Assembly: GCF_900110415.1 (NCBI RefSeq)
Contig: NZ_FODR01000022.1
Span: 1-64,000, forward strand
Reading direction: 5' to 3'
DNA from: Mucilaginibacter sp. OK283
GTDB taxonomy: Bacteria > Bacteroidota > Bacteroidia > Sphingobacteriales > Sphingobacteriaceae
Length of the DNA: 64,000 nt
Shown: piece after piece, positions 7,918-15,872 of the stretch
Layout: every line of letters starts with the position of its first letter
Numbering within the stretch: the first letter of the stretch is position 1
Translations under genes and position numbers: made by a program
The notes under the pieces: model-generated
Told to the model about the DNA's origin: nothing
Seen by the model: the letters and a program-made list of their open reading frames with translations, nothing else
The model's database searches: none

Positions 7918-9243
7918 TTATGCTTCTGCGGCAAACATATCGTCATAATAATCTAAACCAAGGTGGGTTATCAAATCTTCGCCCATTAAATAACGAAGTG
8001 TGTTCTCTAACTTTATCAATTGTTTAAATATATCATTCTCGGGATGTAAACCGGCAGCGGTTTGCGGCGATTTAAGATAAAACGATAACCACTCCTGGAT
8101 ACCACTCATACCGGCACGCTTGGCCATGTCGCTAAATAAAGCAAGGTCGAGCGCGATAGGGGCGGCAAGGATGGAGTCGCGGCAAAGGAAGTTAATTTTG
8201 ATTTGCATTTTATAGCCCAGCCAGCCAAAAATATCAATGTTGTCCCAGCTTTCTTTGTTATCGCCATGAGGGGGGTAATAATTGATACGGATTTTGTGGT
8301 AAATATTACCATACAGTTCCTGGTTATCTTCGGGTTTAAAAATATCTTCCAGTACGCCTAATTTTGATACTTCTTTAGTTTTAAAGTTGTCCGGATCATC
8401 TAATACCAAACCATCGCGGTTACCTAATATATTGGTTGAAAACCAACCGTGTACACCTAACGAACGTGCAGCAAGGCCCGGTGCCAAAACTGTTTTCATT
8501 AAAGTTTGGCCGGTTTTAAAATCTTTGCCTGCAATAGGGGTTTTGGTTAATTTTGATAGCTCAATTAAAGCGGGGATATCAACGGTTAGGTTAGGGGCGC
8601 CGTTTGAGAAAGGTACGCCTAATTTTAAAGCCGCGTAAGCATATATCATGCTTGGTGCTATCAGTTTGTCGTCATCTTTTAAGGCTTGTTCAAAAGCTGC
8701 AAGCGACTGGTGGATGGCCGACGCTTCGTAATAAATCTCTGTCGATCCGCACCATACCAATACAACACGGTCTAAACCGTTTTGCTCTTTAAAGTTTTTA
8801 ATATCCTCCATTACCTGTTGTGCCAGCTCATAACGTGTGCCGGTTTTAACGTGGGTACCTGTAAGGTTTTTAGCGTAATTTTGATCGAAAGCGGCCTTCA
8901 TCGGCACAATGGCTTCCAGTGCCGGTTTTACAGCATCCAATAACGACGATTCCAATACTTTTGCATTTGATGCAGCCTGGTAAACGTTATCTTCGTACAC
9001 ATCCCATCCGCCAAAAACGATATCGTTTAACTGGGCAAGCGGCACAAACTCATTAATTTTAGGGTTACGGTTTTCGGTACGTTTACCTAAACGGATGTGC
9101 CCCATTTGTGTAAGGGAGCCAATTGGTTGCGAAATGCCTTTTTTTACAGCTTCAACGCCGGCAATCAACGTGGTGGCTACTGCGCCCAAACCAGGGATAA
9201 GGATACCCAGTTTACCTTCGGCAGGAGAAATTTTGATTTTCAT
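7918..9243 (-). CDS. myo-inositol-1-phosphate synthase
   Basis: A 441-residue protein of the inositol-3-phosphate synthase family. It converts glucose 6-phosphate to inositol 3-phosphate by an NAD-bound oxidation, aldol closure and reduction in the cytosol. Visible marks are the N-terminal Rossmann motif GILIPGLGAVATT (13-25), the segment VFGGWDVYEDNVYQAA near 75-90, WCGSTEIYYEAS near 163-174, and the late core LAPGLAARSLGVHGWFSTNILGNRDG cut here as LGVHGWFSTNILGNRDG. It supplies the head group for inositol lipids; the CDP-alcohol transferase and AUR1-like enzyme are 3-6 kb away on the same strand. It is flanked by its own terminator and by an upstream 26-bp palindrome, so it looks like a separately controlled single-gene unit. 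Confidence 0.93.
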   Translation of the reverse strand: MKIKISPAEGKLGILIPGLGAVATTLIAGVEAVKKGISQPIGSLTQMGHIRLGKRTENRNPKINEFVPLAQLNDIVFGGWDVYEDNVYQAASNAKVLESSLLDAVKPALEAIVPMKAAFDQNYAKNLTGTHVKTGTRYELAQQVMEDIKNFKEQNGLDRVVLVWCGSTEIYYEASAIHQSLAAFEQALKDDDKLIAPSMIYAYAALKLGVPFSNGAPNLTVDIPALIELSKLTKTPIAGKDFKTGQTLMKTVLAPGLAARSLGVHGWFSTNILGNRDGLVLDDPDNFKTKEVSKLGVLEDIFKPEDNQELYGNIYHKIRINYYPPHGDNKESWDNIDIFGWLGYKMQIKINFLCRDSILAAPIALDLALFSDMAKRAGMSGIQEWLSFYLKSPQTAAGLHPENDIFKQLIKLENTLRYLMGEDLITHLGLDYYDDMFAAEA

Positions 9244-9345
9244 TATACTTATTTATTGTTTAATTGTTGGGATAAAACGGCTGTTTATTTAATTGCTCCG
9301 TTGTTATCATCTGTTGTTTTATTTATTAGTAAGTGCCTGATTATT

Positions 9346-9371
9346 AATTTACTTAAACGTTTAAGTAAATT
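9346..9371. promoter_or_regulatory. perfect 26-bp palindrome, candidate operator
   Basis: The half-site AATTTACTTAAAC (9346-9358) is followed without spacer by its exact reverse complement (9359-9371). The centre AAACGTTT has the CG core common to LacI-family operators. It lies about 100 bases upstream of the inositol-phosphate synthase start and just past the 3' end of the SDR gene (9435). It could bind a dimeric repressor or fold as a hairpin ending the SDR transcript. No regulator gene lies next to it. Confidence 0.6.
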
Positions 9372-9434
9372 GCTTTGATTTTGTTTTATTTCAATTTTAA
9401 TGCTCCATGTATTAATGTTTAGTTTGCCTGGCGG

Positions 9435-10421
9435 TTATAACCAGTCGTTGGCCCTGTACCACTTTAGTGTTTCTATTAACCCGGTTTGCAAATTATACGT
9501 TGGATAAAATCCAAGGTGCGATTTGGCTTTCTCGATATCAACCGACCAGTTTACGGCCATGAGTTCGTTTAGCTTCTCCATGTTAATGATGGCGGCTTTG
9601 TTGCTCAAAGAACTAACTTTTTCTGATACCAGGGCTATTATTTTTACAAATATTACAGGTAAATGAAATTTAAAGGTTTTTAAGCTCAAAGCTTCCTTGG
9701 CTAAATTAGCTAACTCATATTTACTGTAATAGTTGCCATCGCTAAGGTTATAATCGGTATTATTTCCGTCGTATAGCGATTTTATGGAAGCTTTGGCTAC
9801 ATCCTTTACATATATAAAGGTTAACTTTTGGTCGGCCTTGCCCATGTATGGCTCAAGGCCGCGGGTAAGCTGCTTAAAAAATATAAATATCCCGGTATCC
9901 CTTGGGCCATAAATAGCCGTTGGGCGCAATATAGTATAGTTTAAATTTTCAACCGTCCTTAACTGTTCTTCGGCCAGTAGTTTGCTGCGGCCGTAAGCAG
10001 TAACCGGGTTTGGCTTGATAGTTTCGCTGATAGTGCCGGATAATGTTTTAAGTGGGCCAAGCGCTGCCAGGCTGCTGATGAGTACAAACTTTTTAAGGTT
10101 GATGCCTGCCTGTACAGCGGCAGAAGCAAGGTTGAAAGTATGGGTGGCATTAATATAGTTATAAGCCGCCTGTGATTTGGCTGCTGTAACACCGGCCGCA
10201 TGGATGATATAATGGGGCTTAATATCTGCAAGCTGTTGCTTTAACGCAGTAAGATCGCGGTAGTTAAGGTTAACAAATTTGATATCGAGATTTTTCAGGT
10301 GGTCTGTTTTGCTGCTTTTACGCACGGCGGCATATACCTCAAAATTGTTGTGTAACGCCTCTTCGATAATGTGAAACCCCGCAAAACCGCTTGCCCCGGT
10401 TATTAAAACCTTTTCCCTCAT
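9435..10421 (-). CDS. NAD(P)-dependent extended SDR, candidate 3-ketosphinganine or ceramide reductase
   Basis: A 328-residue NAD-dependent epimerase/dehydratase-type protein. It has the nucleotide motif GASGFAG (9-15), the HAAG segment (74-77), SSLAAL near 116-121 and the catalytic YGRSK (143-147). The ATG overlaps the TGA of the GNAT gene by four bases (10418-10421), so the two are translated together. In other bacteria an SDR of this type reduces the ketone made by serine palmitoyltransferase (before or after N-acylation). Its position in a GNAT-SDR operon beside the SPT gene makes this the most economical role here. A sugar-nucleotide epimerase is the main alternative, but no sugar genes are nearby. 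Confidence 0.8.
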   Translation of the reverse strand: MREKVLITGASGFAGFHIIEEALHNNFEVYAAVRKSSKTDHLKNLDIKFVNLNYRDLTALKQQLADIKPHYIIHAAGVTAAKSQAAYNYINATHTFNLASAAVQAGINLKKFVLISSLAALGPLKTLSGTISETIKPNPVTAYGRSKLLAEEQLRTVENLNYTILRPTAIYGPRDTGIFIFFKQLTRGLEPYMGKADQKLTFIYVKDVAKASIKSLYDGNNTDYNLSDGNYYSKYELANLAKEALSLKTFKFHLPVIFVKIIALVSEKVSSLSNKAAIINMEKLNELMAVNWSVDIEKAKSHLGFYPTYNLQTGLIETLKWYRANDWL

Positions 10422-11536
10422 ATCGCTTTTTGGTACATCCTGTATGTTTTGTACGGATCGCCTTTGATGGCTTCTATAGCCCGGTTTACCATGTCATTAT
10501 GCTCTAAAGTCCAGCCGGCTTCGGCATGTTTAAAACCTTTGGCTTTGTACTCTCTTATGATAGTACCATATAAACAGGCTTCGATACCCATTTTACGGTA
10601 ACCATCTATTACCCCTAACGCATAAATGCGGATGCTTTGTATGTTTTTTTTACCAAACAGCAGCTTAAAAATGCCGGTTGGCAACAAACGGCCACGTTTT
10701 ATTTTCTGAAAAATCTCGTTATAGTTTGGCAGGGCCAAACCAAAGGCTACTATTTTGCCATTTTGCTCGGCAACCAATGCAAAATCAGGGTCGAGGATCA
10801 GCTTAAGGTCTTTGGCCAGGTAATCAAATTCCTCGTTGGTTAAAGGCACAAAACCGGTATTGCTATCCCAGGCCGAGTTATATACCTCGCGAAGCTTGGC
10901 CGCCTCCTCTTTGAATTTTTTTAAATTTACTTTGCGAATGATGATATTGCTCCGTTTTAAACGCTCCTCTAAAGAGTTTAATAACCTTACCGATTTATCG
11001 TCATATTCCTGCCCGTCCCAGTGCCAGGCTATCATGTCTACATCTTTACCAAAGCCATAGCTTTCAATAAGGTTGGCGTAATATGGTTTATTGTAGGTGT
11101 TCATTAAAAACGCCGGGCTATCAAAACCTTTAATCAACAATCCGCAGGGCTCATTTGTGCTAAAGTTTACCGGGCCTAAAAGCTGGCCGGTTATACCTTT
11201 GTTTTTAAGCCAGCCGGTAACCACATCAAACAGCAGGTTTGAAACCTCGGTGCTGTCTATACAATCAAAAAAGCCAAAAAAACCATCGTTTTTCTGATTG
11301 TATTCGTTGTGGGCATTGTTCAGGATGGCTGCAATACGGCCTACAATTTTATCGCCGTCGTAGGCTAAAAATGGCTGTACCTTGTTGTGCTTATGAAAAG
11401 GGTGAATAGTTAGCAGGTCGCGCTGGGCGATAAACAGTTCTGGCACATAGTTTGGGTCGCCCTCATACAAATCATGCGGAAAATCAATAAATGAAGCCAG
11501 TTCTTTTTTTGAACTAACTGTTACAATTTTTATCAT
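10418..11536 (-). CDS. GNAT-fold acyltransferase, candidate bacterial ceramide synthase
   Basis: A 372-residue protein. The N-terminal part (about 1-150) and C-terminal part (about 200-370) both look like GNAT-type domains. The segment ALGVIDGYRKMGIEACLYG near 305-323 sits where GNAT enzymes bind the acyl-CoA pyrophosphate (R/QxxGxG/A-like). The usual annotation would be a hypothetical N-acetyltransferase. In Caulobacter the bacterial ceramide synthase is a GNAT-like protein encoded near SPT and an SDR, unrelated to eukaryotic Lag1. The same three-gene company here suggests this enzyme N-acylates the sphingoid base. That is inference from context. It is first in a two-gene operon with the SDR; a terminator separates it from SPT. 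Confidence 0.75.
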   Translation of the reverse strand: MIKIVTVSSKKELASFIDFPHDLYEGDPNYVPELFIAQRDLLTIHPFHKHNKVQPFLAYDGDKIVGRIAAILNNAHNEYNQKNDGFFGFFDCIDSTEVSNLLFDVVTGWLKNKGITGQLLGPVNFSTNEPCGLLIKGFDSPAFLMNTYNKPYYANLIESYGFGKDVDMIAWHWDGQEYDDKSVRLLNSLEERLKRSNIIIRKVNLKKFKEEAAKLREVYNSAWDSNTGFVPLTNEEFDYLAKDLKLILDPDFALVAEQNGKIVAFGLALPNYNEIFQKIKRGRLLPTGIFKLLFGKKNIQSIRIYALGVIDGYRKMGIEACLYGTIIREYKAKGFKHAEAGWTLEHNDMVNRAIEAIKGDPYKTYRMYQKAI

Positions 11537-11584
11537 GAGTGGTTTGCACTAATTGGTTGCCCTAAGGCTATATGAAACGTAAAA

Positions 11585-11638
11585 GTCCGTGTGTATACGG
11601 TTGCTTTAATAAAACAGCAGCCAAATATGCACACGGAC
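11585..11638 (-). terminator. terminator of serine palmitoyltransferase gene
   Basis: GTCCGTGTG (11585-11593) pairs with CACACGGAC (11630-11638), and an inner GGTTGCT/AGCAGCC arm strengthens it. On the minus strand a TTTT tract follows. It separates the SPT transcript from the GNAT-SDR operon. Confidence 0.8.
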
Positions 11639-11649
11639 ACTTTATAAGA

Positions 11650-12855
11650 TTATATTTTTTCTTTAACGGAAGTAACGCCTACGTCTTTAAAAATTTTAGT
11701 CAGTTTCTCAACAGCTTCCTCAATTTGCTCAAATGTATGGGTAGCCATTAAGGAGAAGCGCAGCAACGATGAATCTGAAGGCACAGCGGGCGAAACAACC
11801 GGGTTAACAAATATGCCAGCCGCCTGCAGCTGTTTGGTTACCAGGAAAGTTTTCTCGTTATCGCGTACATAAATAGGCAATATCGGGCTTTCGGTTGGGC
11901 CAAGGTCAAAACCTTCGTCAAGCAAAAGTTTCATGGCGTAATTGGTATTATCCCAAAGTTTCTGAATCCTTTCGGGTTCCGATTCCATGATATCCAGGGC
12001 CGCAATTACGCTGCCAACTGATCCTGGTGTCATACTCGCGCTAAACATCAACGAACGGCCGCGGTGCTTAATAAAGTCAACCGTATCCTTATCGGCAGCT
12101 ATGAAACCACCCAACGAGGCTAATGACTTACTAAAGGTACCCATAATAAGGTCAACATCCTTGGTAAGGCCAAAGTGCGATGCAGTACCTGCTCCATTAT
12201 GACCGATAACCCCCAGGCTATGTGCATCATCAACCATGATGTTTGCACCATATTGGTCGGCAAGCTGCACTATTTCAGGTAGCTTAACAATATCACCTTC
12301 CATGCTGAAAATACCATCAACAGCAATAACCTTTACAGCTTCTTCGGGCAATAATGCCAGTTTGCGCTGCAGGTCATTCATGTCGTTGTGGGCGTATTTT
12401 AACACTTTTGAAAACGAAAGGCGGCTGCCGTCAATGATGCAGGCATGATCGTACTCGTCTAAAATAATGTAATCATTACGGCCCGTAATGCAGGATAGTA
12501 CGCCAAGATTTACCTGGTAGCCTGTGCTGAATAAAACGGCGGCCTCTTTGCCAACTAAAGCGGCAAGCCTGTTTTCTAACTCAATATGAATATCCAGTGT
12601 ACCATTTAAAAAACGCGATCCGGCACAGCCTGTGCCATATTTATCAATCGCTTTTTTTGAAGCTTCTTTAATTTTTGGGTGATTGGTAAGGCCTAAGTAT
12701 GAGTTAGAACCAAACATTAACACCCTTTTGTTGTCAATTAATACTTCAGTGTCCTGAGCAGACTCAATAGGCCTGAAATAAGGATACAATCCCTTCTCCC
12801 GGAGCATATTTGCAACCTGGAACTCGGCGATCTTCCCATGTAGTTTTTTAACCAT
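11650..12855 (-). CDS. spt: serine palmitoyltransferase
   Basis: A 401-residue PLP enzyme of the alpha-oxoamine synthase family. It has the stacking His in DEYDHACIIDGS (His137), the cofactor-binding VDDAHSLG (209-216) and the Schiff-base Lys in GTFSKSLASLGG (Lys243). Length and motifs match the soluble SPT of Sphingobacterium, which condenses serine and palmitoyl-CoA to 3-ketosphinganine, the committed step of sphingolipid synthesis. 2-Amino-3-ketobutyrate CoA ligase and 8-amino-7-oxononanoate synthase are close relatives, but the RSLMFSASMTPGSV segment and the neighbours (GNAT, SDR, FA2H-like, AUR1-like) favour SPT. Single-gene unit with its own terminator; the 365-base upstream gap is shared with a divergent efflux operon. 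Confidence 0.88.
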   Translation of the reverse strand: MVKKLHGKIAEFQVANMLREKGLYPYFRPIESAQDTEVLIDNKRVLMFGSNSYLGLTNHPKIKEASKKAIDKYGTGCAGSRFLNGTLDIHIELENRLAALVGKEAAVLFSTGYQVNLGVLSCITGRNDYIILDEYDHACIIDGSRLSFSKVLKYAHNDMNDLQRKLALLPEEAVKVIAVDGIFSMEGDIVKLPEIVQLADQYGANIMVDDAHSLGVIGHNGAGTASHFGLTKDVDLIMGTFSKSLASLGGFIAADKDTVDFIKHRGRSLMFSASMTPGSVGSVIAALDIMESEPERIQKLWDNTNYAMKLLLDEGFDLGPTESPILPIYVRDNEKTFLVTKQLQAAGIFVNPVVSPAVPSDSSLLRFSLMATHTFEQIEEAVEKLTKIFKDVGVTSVKEKI

Positions 12856-13220
12856 GTATTAACTCTGCTTTAATTTTGCGTAAAAATACCATGAATAAGT
12901 GTATAACTTATACGGTAAATGTAATTTTTTTTAAATAAGGCTACAGAACATGTAAGTTCTGCCAAAGCCACATTAAACCACATGGCAAATTAATTAATTT
13001 TTTTATTTATTTGCTATCCCTTATTTTCATTTTTTTGTAAAAACGGCCAAAGCTGGTTTTTTACCGCATTTTTTATAAAGTTTACGTAAAATTTTTGTGG
13101 TTGGGGCTATTTTGCTAATATTAACCACATATTCGCGTATCCCCTATGCAATTTGGCTAAAACTATAACATCGCCGTATTTGTAGTTTAAGTCGGCGATC
13201 ATTGGCACCCATTCTTCCGT
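12856..13220. promoter_or_regulatory. divergent promoter region, SPT / RND efflux
   Basis: No ORF. The region must carry promoters for SPT (leftward) and the TolC-adaptor-RND operon (rightward). Near the right end ATCGCCG (13170-13176) and CGGCGAT (13193-13199) form an inverted repeat that brackets a TATTTG-TAG sequence about 40 bases before the TolC start. A repressor bound there would block the efflux promoter. No local regulator gene is present. Confidence 0.45.
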
Positions 13221-14567
13221 ATGAAAAAACTAAAGTACTTATCCCTCTTAACGATTGTCAATTTAACATTAATTTTACATTCACCGGCTTTCGCACAAAC
13301 AGGTGTTGATACAATTACCGGGCCAGTTACGCTTAAGCAAGCTGTTGACTACGCGCTGCGCAACCAGCCGGCTGTAAGGCAGGCCGCTATTGACGAGCAA
13401 ATAAACGAGCGCGATATCAGGATCGGCTTATCGGGATGGCTGCCCCAGGTAAATTCATCGGGCCTTTATAATTACTATTTTAAAGGACAACCGCAGGCGG
13501 GTGCATCGGGGGCCAATATTCCATCAAACGCAGGCAGCATCCGTAACCTGTCAACTTTAGGCGTTACCGCATCGCAGGTTATTTATAATAACGATGTGCT
13601 GCTGGCTTCAAAGGCCTCAAAATATTCGCGGGAGTATTATAAGGATAACACGTTAAGCAGCCAGATAAATGTAGTATCGGATGTAAGCAAAGCTTTTTTT
13701 GATGTACTGTTATCGCAAAAGCAGCTGGATATTACCAATGAGGACATTACCAGGCTGCAGCGTAGCTTAAAGGATGCAACCAACCGTTACCAGGCAGGCG
13801 TATCTGATAAAACAGATTTTAAACAGGCAACCATCGCCCTTAATAATTCTATCGCTACACGTAAAGCGACGGAGGAATCTATCAAAAGTAAAACCGCTTA
13901 TTTAAAACAAATTATGGGTGTAGGCGGCCCGGGTAACATTACCCTGGCTTATGATTCGTCCCGATATGAGCAGGAGGCTGCCATTGATACCAACCAGGTG
14001 CTTGATGTAAATAACCGGATTGAGTACCGCTTGCTGCAAGCCAGTAAAGTGCTAAAAAATTTAAATGTTGATTATTACCATTATGGCTTTTTGCCTTCGT
14101 TATCGGCGGTGGGCAGTTATAATTATGCCTACTTTAACCACAATTTTAGTCCGTTATATAGCAATGCCTACCCTACAGGCTATGTGGGCTTAACGTTAAA
14201 CCTGCCCATTTTTCAGGGCGGCAAACGCCTTCAAAATTTAAGCAAGGCACGTTTGCAGGTTGAACGTACCGACCTGGATATTGCAAATACCAAAAACAGC
14301 CTTAACACCGAATATGTACAGGCCCTTGCCGGTTATAAAAGCAATTACACCAGCTATAAACTGGTACGCGAAAACGTCGACCTTGCAAAGGATGTATATA
14401 AAATAGTAAGCCTGCAATACCGCGAAGGCGTTAAAACATACCTTGATGTTATTGTAGCACAATCAGACCTGCGCACAGCCGAATTGAATTATTATAACGC
14501 CCTGTTCCAACTGCTGGCCAGCAAAATTGACCTGCAAAAAGCGTTGGGCACGTTGCCGGTACAATAA
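13221..14567 (+). CDS. TolC-family outer-membrane efflux channel
   Basis: A 448-residue protein with a signal peptide (cleavage after AFAQ, residue 26). Two TolC-type repeats follow: each has the long helical hairpin (about 35-230 and 255-440), with LRNQPAVRQAAIDEQI and LYSNAYPTGYVGLTLNLPIF as recognisable landmarks. It forms the outer-membrane exit duct of a tripartite efflux pump. It is first in an operon with the adaptor (57-base gap) and RND pump. The ATG at 13221 is the only sensible start, with a normal basic n-region. Confidence 0.92.
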   Translation: MKKLKYLSLLTIVNLTLILHSPAFAQTGVDTITGPVTLKQAVDYALRNQPAVRQAAIDEQINERDIRIGLSGWLPQVNSSGLYNYYFKGQPQAGASGANIPSNAGSIRNLSTLGVTASQVIYNNDVLLASKASKYSREYYKDNTLSSQINVVSDVSKAFFDVLLSQKQLDITNEDITRLQRSLKDATNRYQAGVSDKTDFKQATIALNNSIATRKATEESIKSKTAYLKQIMGVGGPGNITLAYDSSRYEQEAAIDTNQVLDVNNRIEYRLLQASKVLKNLNVDYYHYGFLPSLSAVGSYNYAYFNHNFSPLYSNAYPTGYVGLTLNLPIFQGGKRLQNLSKARLQVERTDLDIANTKNSLNTEYVQALAGYKSNYTSYKLVRENVDLAKDVYKIVSLQYREGVKTYLDVIVAQSDLRTAELNYYNALFQLLASKIDLQKALGTLPVQ

Positions 14568-14624
14568 TAATATGGCTTTCAGCATGCTTTTTTAAGAAGA
14601 TACTCAAACGAACAAATTACTATA

Positions 14625-15803
14625 ATGAAGAACAGATATATATATTGGTTAGCCCCGGCGGCATTATTAGCATGGGCATCATGCGGTAAACACGATAAAA
14701 AGGGCGCAGCCGCCCCGCCGCCAATCCCGGTTTCAATTGCCGAAGCAAAAGATGGTAATGCTACCTATTATGATAGTTACCAGGGGACGGTTATATCCGT
14801 TAACACTGTTGAACTGCGCAGCCAGGTGCCGGGTTTTGTAACCGGTATATTTTTTAAGGAAGGCGACGTTGTTGAAAAAGGCAAAGTGCTTTACGAAATT
14901 GATAAGCGCAAATATGAAGCGGCTTATCAGCAGGCGGCTGCCAATGTATTGAGCGCGCAGGCCAACCTTACCAAAGCCCAAAAAGATGTTGACCGCTACA
15001 ATATGTTGTTAAAAAACGACGCTATTGCACGCCAAACTGTCGACCAGGCTGTTGCCGCTTATGAAACCAATAAGAGCGCTGTAGCAGTGGCTAAAGCGGG
15101 CCTTGCGTCGGCAGCTACTGATCTTTCTTACGCTACTATACGGGCGCCTTTTACGGGCCGTATAGGTATATCGCAGGTAAGGTTGGGGGCGCAGGTAGCC
15201 GTTGGTACTACGCTGATGAACACCATATCGGCGGAGCACCCTATTGGCGTGGATGTGGTGATTAACGAGCAGGATATTAACCGTTTTTATGGCCTGCAGA
15301 AATCAAGCAGCGATACCACTTTTAAATTACAATTACCCGATGGTAAAACCTACAATAAAACAGGCAAAGTTTTAGCTATTGACAGGGGGGTAAGCAGTGG
15401 TACCGGCAGCATTAAAGTAAGGATTCAATTTCCTAATGAGGATGATGTATTGAAAGATGGCATGAGCTGCGTTTTACAGGTGCTCAACAACCAATCGGGT
15501 AACAGGGTTCAAATACCTAATAAAGCCGTGACCGAGCAAATGGGCGAGTTTTTTGTTTTTGTAACCAGGGATACCACAGTTAAAGATACCGCCGACGATA
15601 AAACCATAAAAGACAGGCGGGATACTATTGCCAAACAAGTAAAAGTGAAGCTTGGCCCGCGTGTAAATACCAGCATTGTAGTAATGGACGGTATTAAAGC
15701 CGGCGATAAAGTAGTAACTGACGGTTTCCAGCGTTTGCGCGATGGCGGCCGCATTACACTTGGTGCAGGTGGCCCGCCGGCTGGCGCAGCACCCAAAAAA
15801 TAG
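14625..15803 (+). CDS. RND efflux periplasmic adaptor lipoprotein (membrane fusion protein)
   Basis: A 392-residue protein. The signal peptide ends in the lipobox LAWASC (Cys20), so it should be anchored in the inner membrane. Biotinyl-lipoyl-like halves flank a helical hairpin: SQVPGFVTGIFFKEGDVVEK near 65-84 and LSYATIRAPFTGRIG near 168-182. Beta-barrel and membrane-proximal domains follow. A Gly/Pro/Ala-rich tail ends the protein. It bridges the TolC channel and the RND pump that flank it, 57 and 69 bases away. The arrangement is the usual HAE1-type operon. Substrate not predictable. Confidence 0.92.
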   Translation: MKNRYIYWLAPAALLAWASCGKHDKKGAAAPPPIPVSIAEAKDGNATYYDSYQGTVISVNTVELRSQVPGFVTGIFFKEGDVVEKGKVLYEIDKRKYEAAYQQAAANVLSAQANLTKAQKDVDRYNMLLKNDAIARQTVDQAVAAYETNKSAVAVAKAGLASAATDLSYATIRAPFTGRIGISQVRLGAQVAVGTTLMNTISAEHPIGVDVVINEQDINRFYGLQKSSSDTTFKLQLPDGKTYNKTGKVLAIDRGVSSGTGSIKVRIQFPNEDDVLKDGMSCVLQVLNNQSGNRVQIPNKAVTEQMGEFFVFVTRDTTVKDTADDKTIKDRRDTIAKQVKVKLGPRVNTSIVVMDGIKAGDKVVTDGFQRLRDGGRITLGAGGPPAGAAPKK

Positions 15804-15872
15804 TATGAACAGATAAGGAAAAATTTAAGCGATTGGCAGGATAATCCCCTGCAAAACTTAATAATAAAAAGA

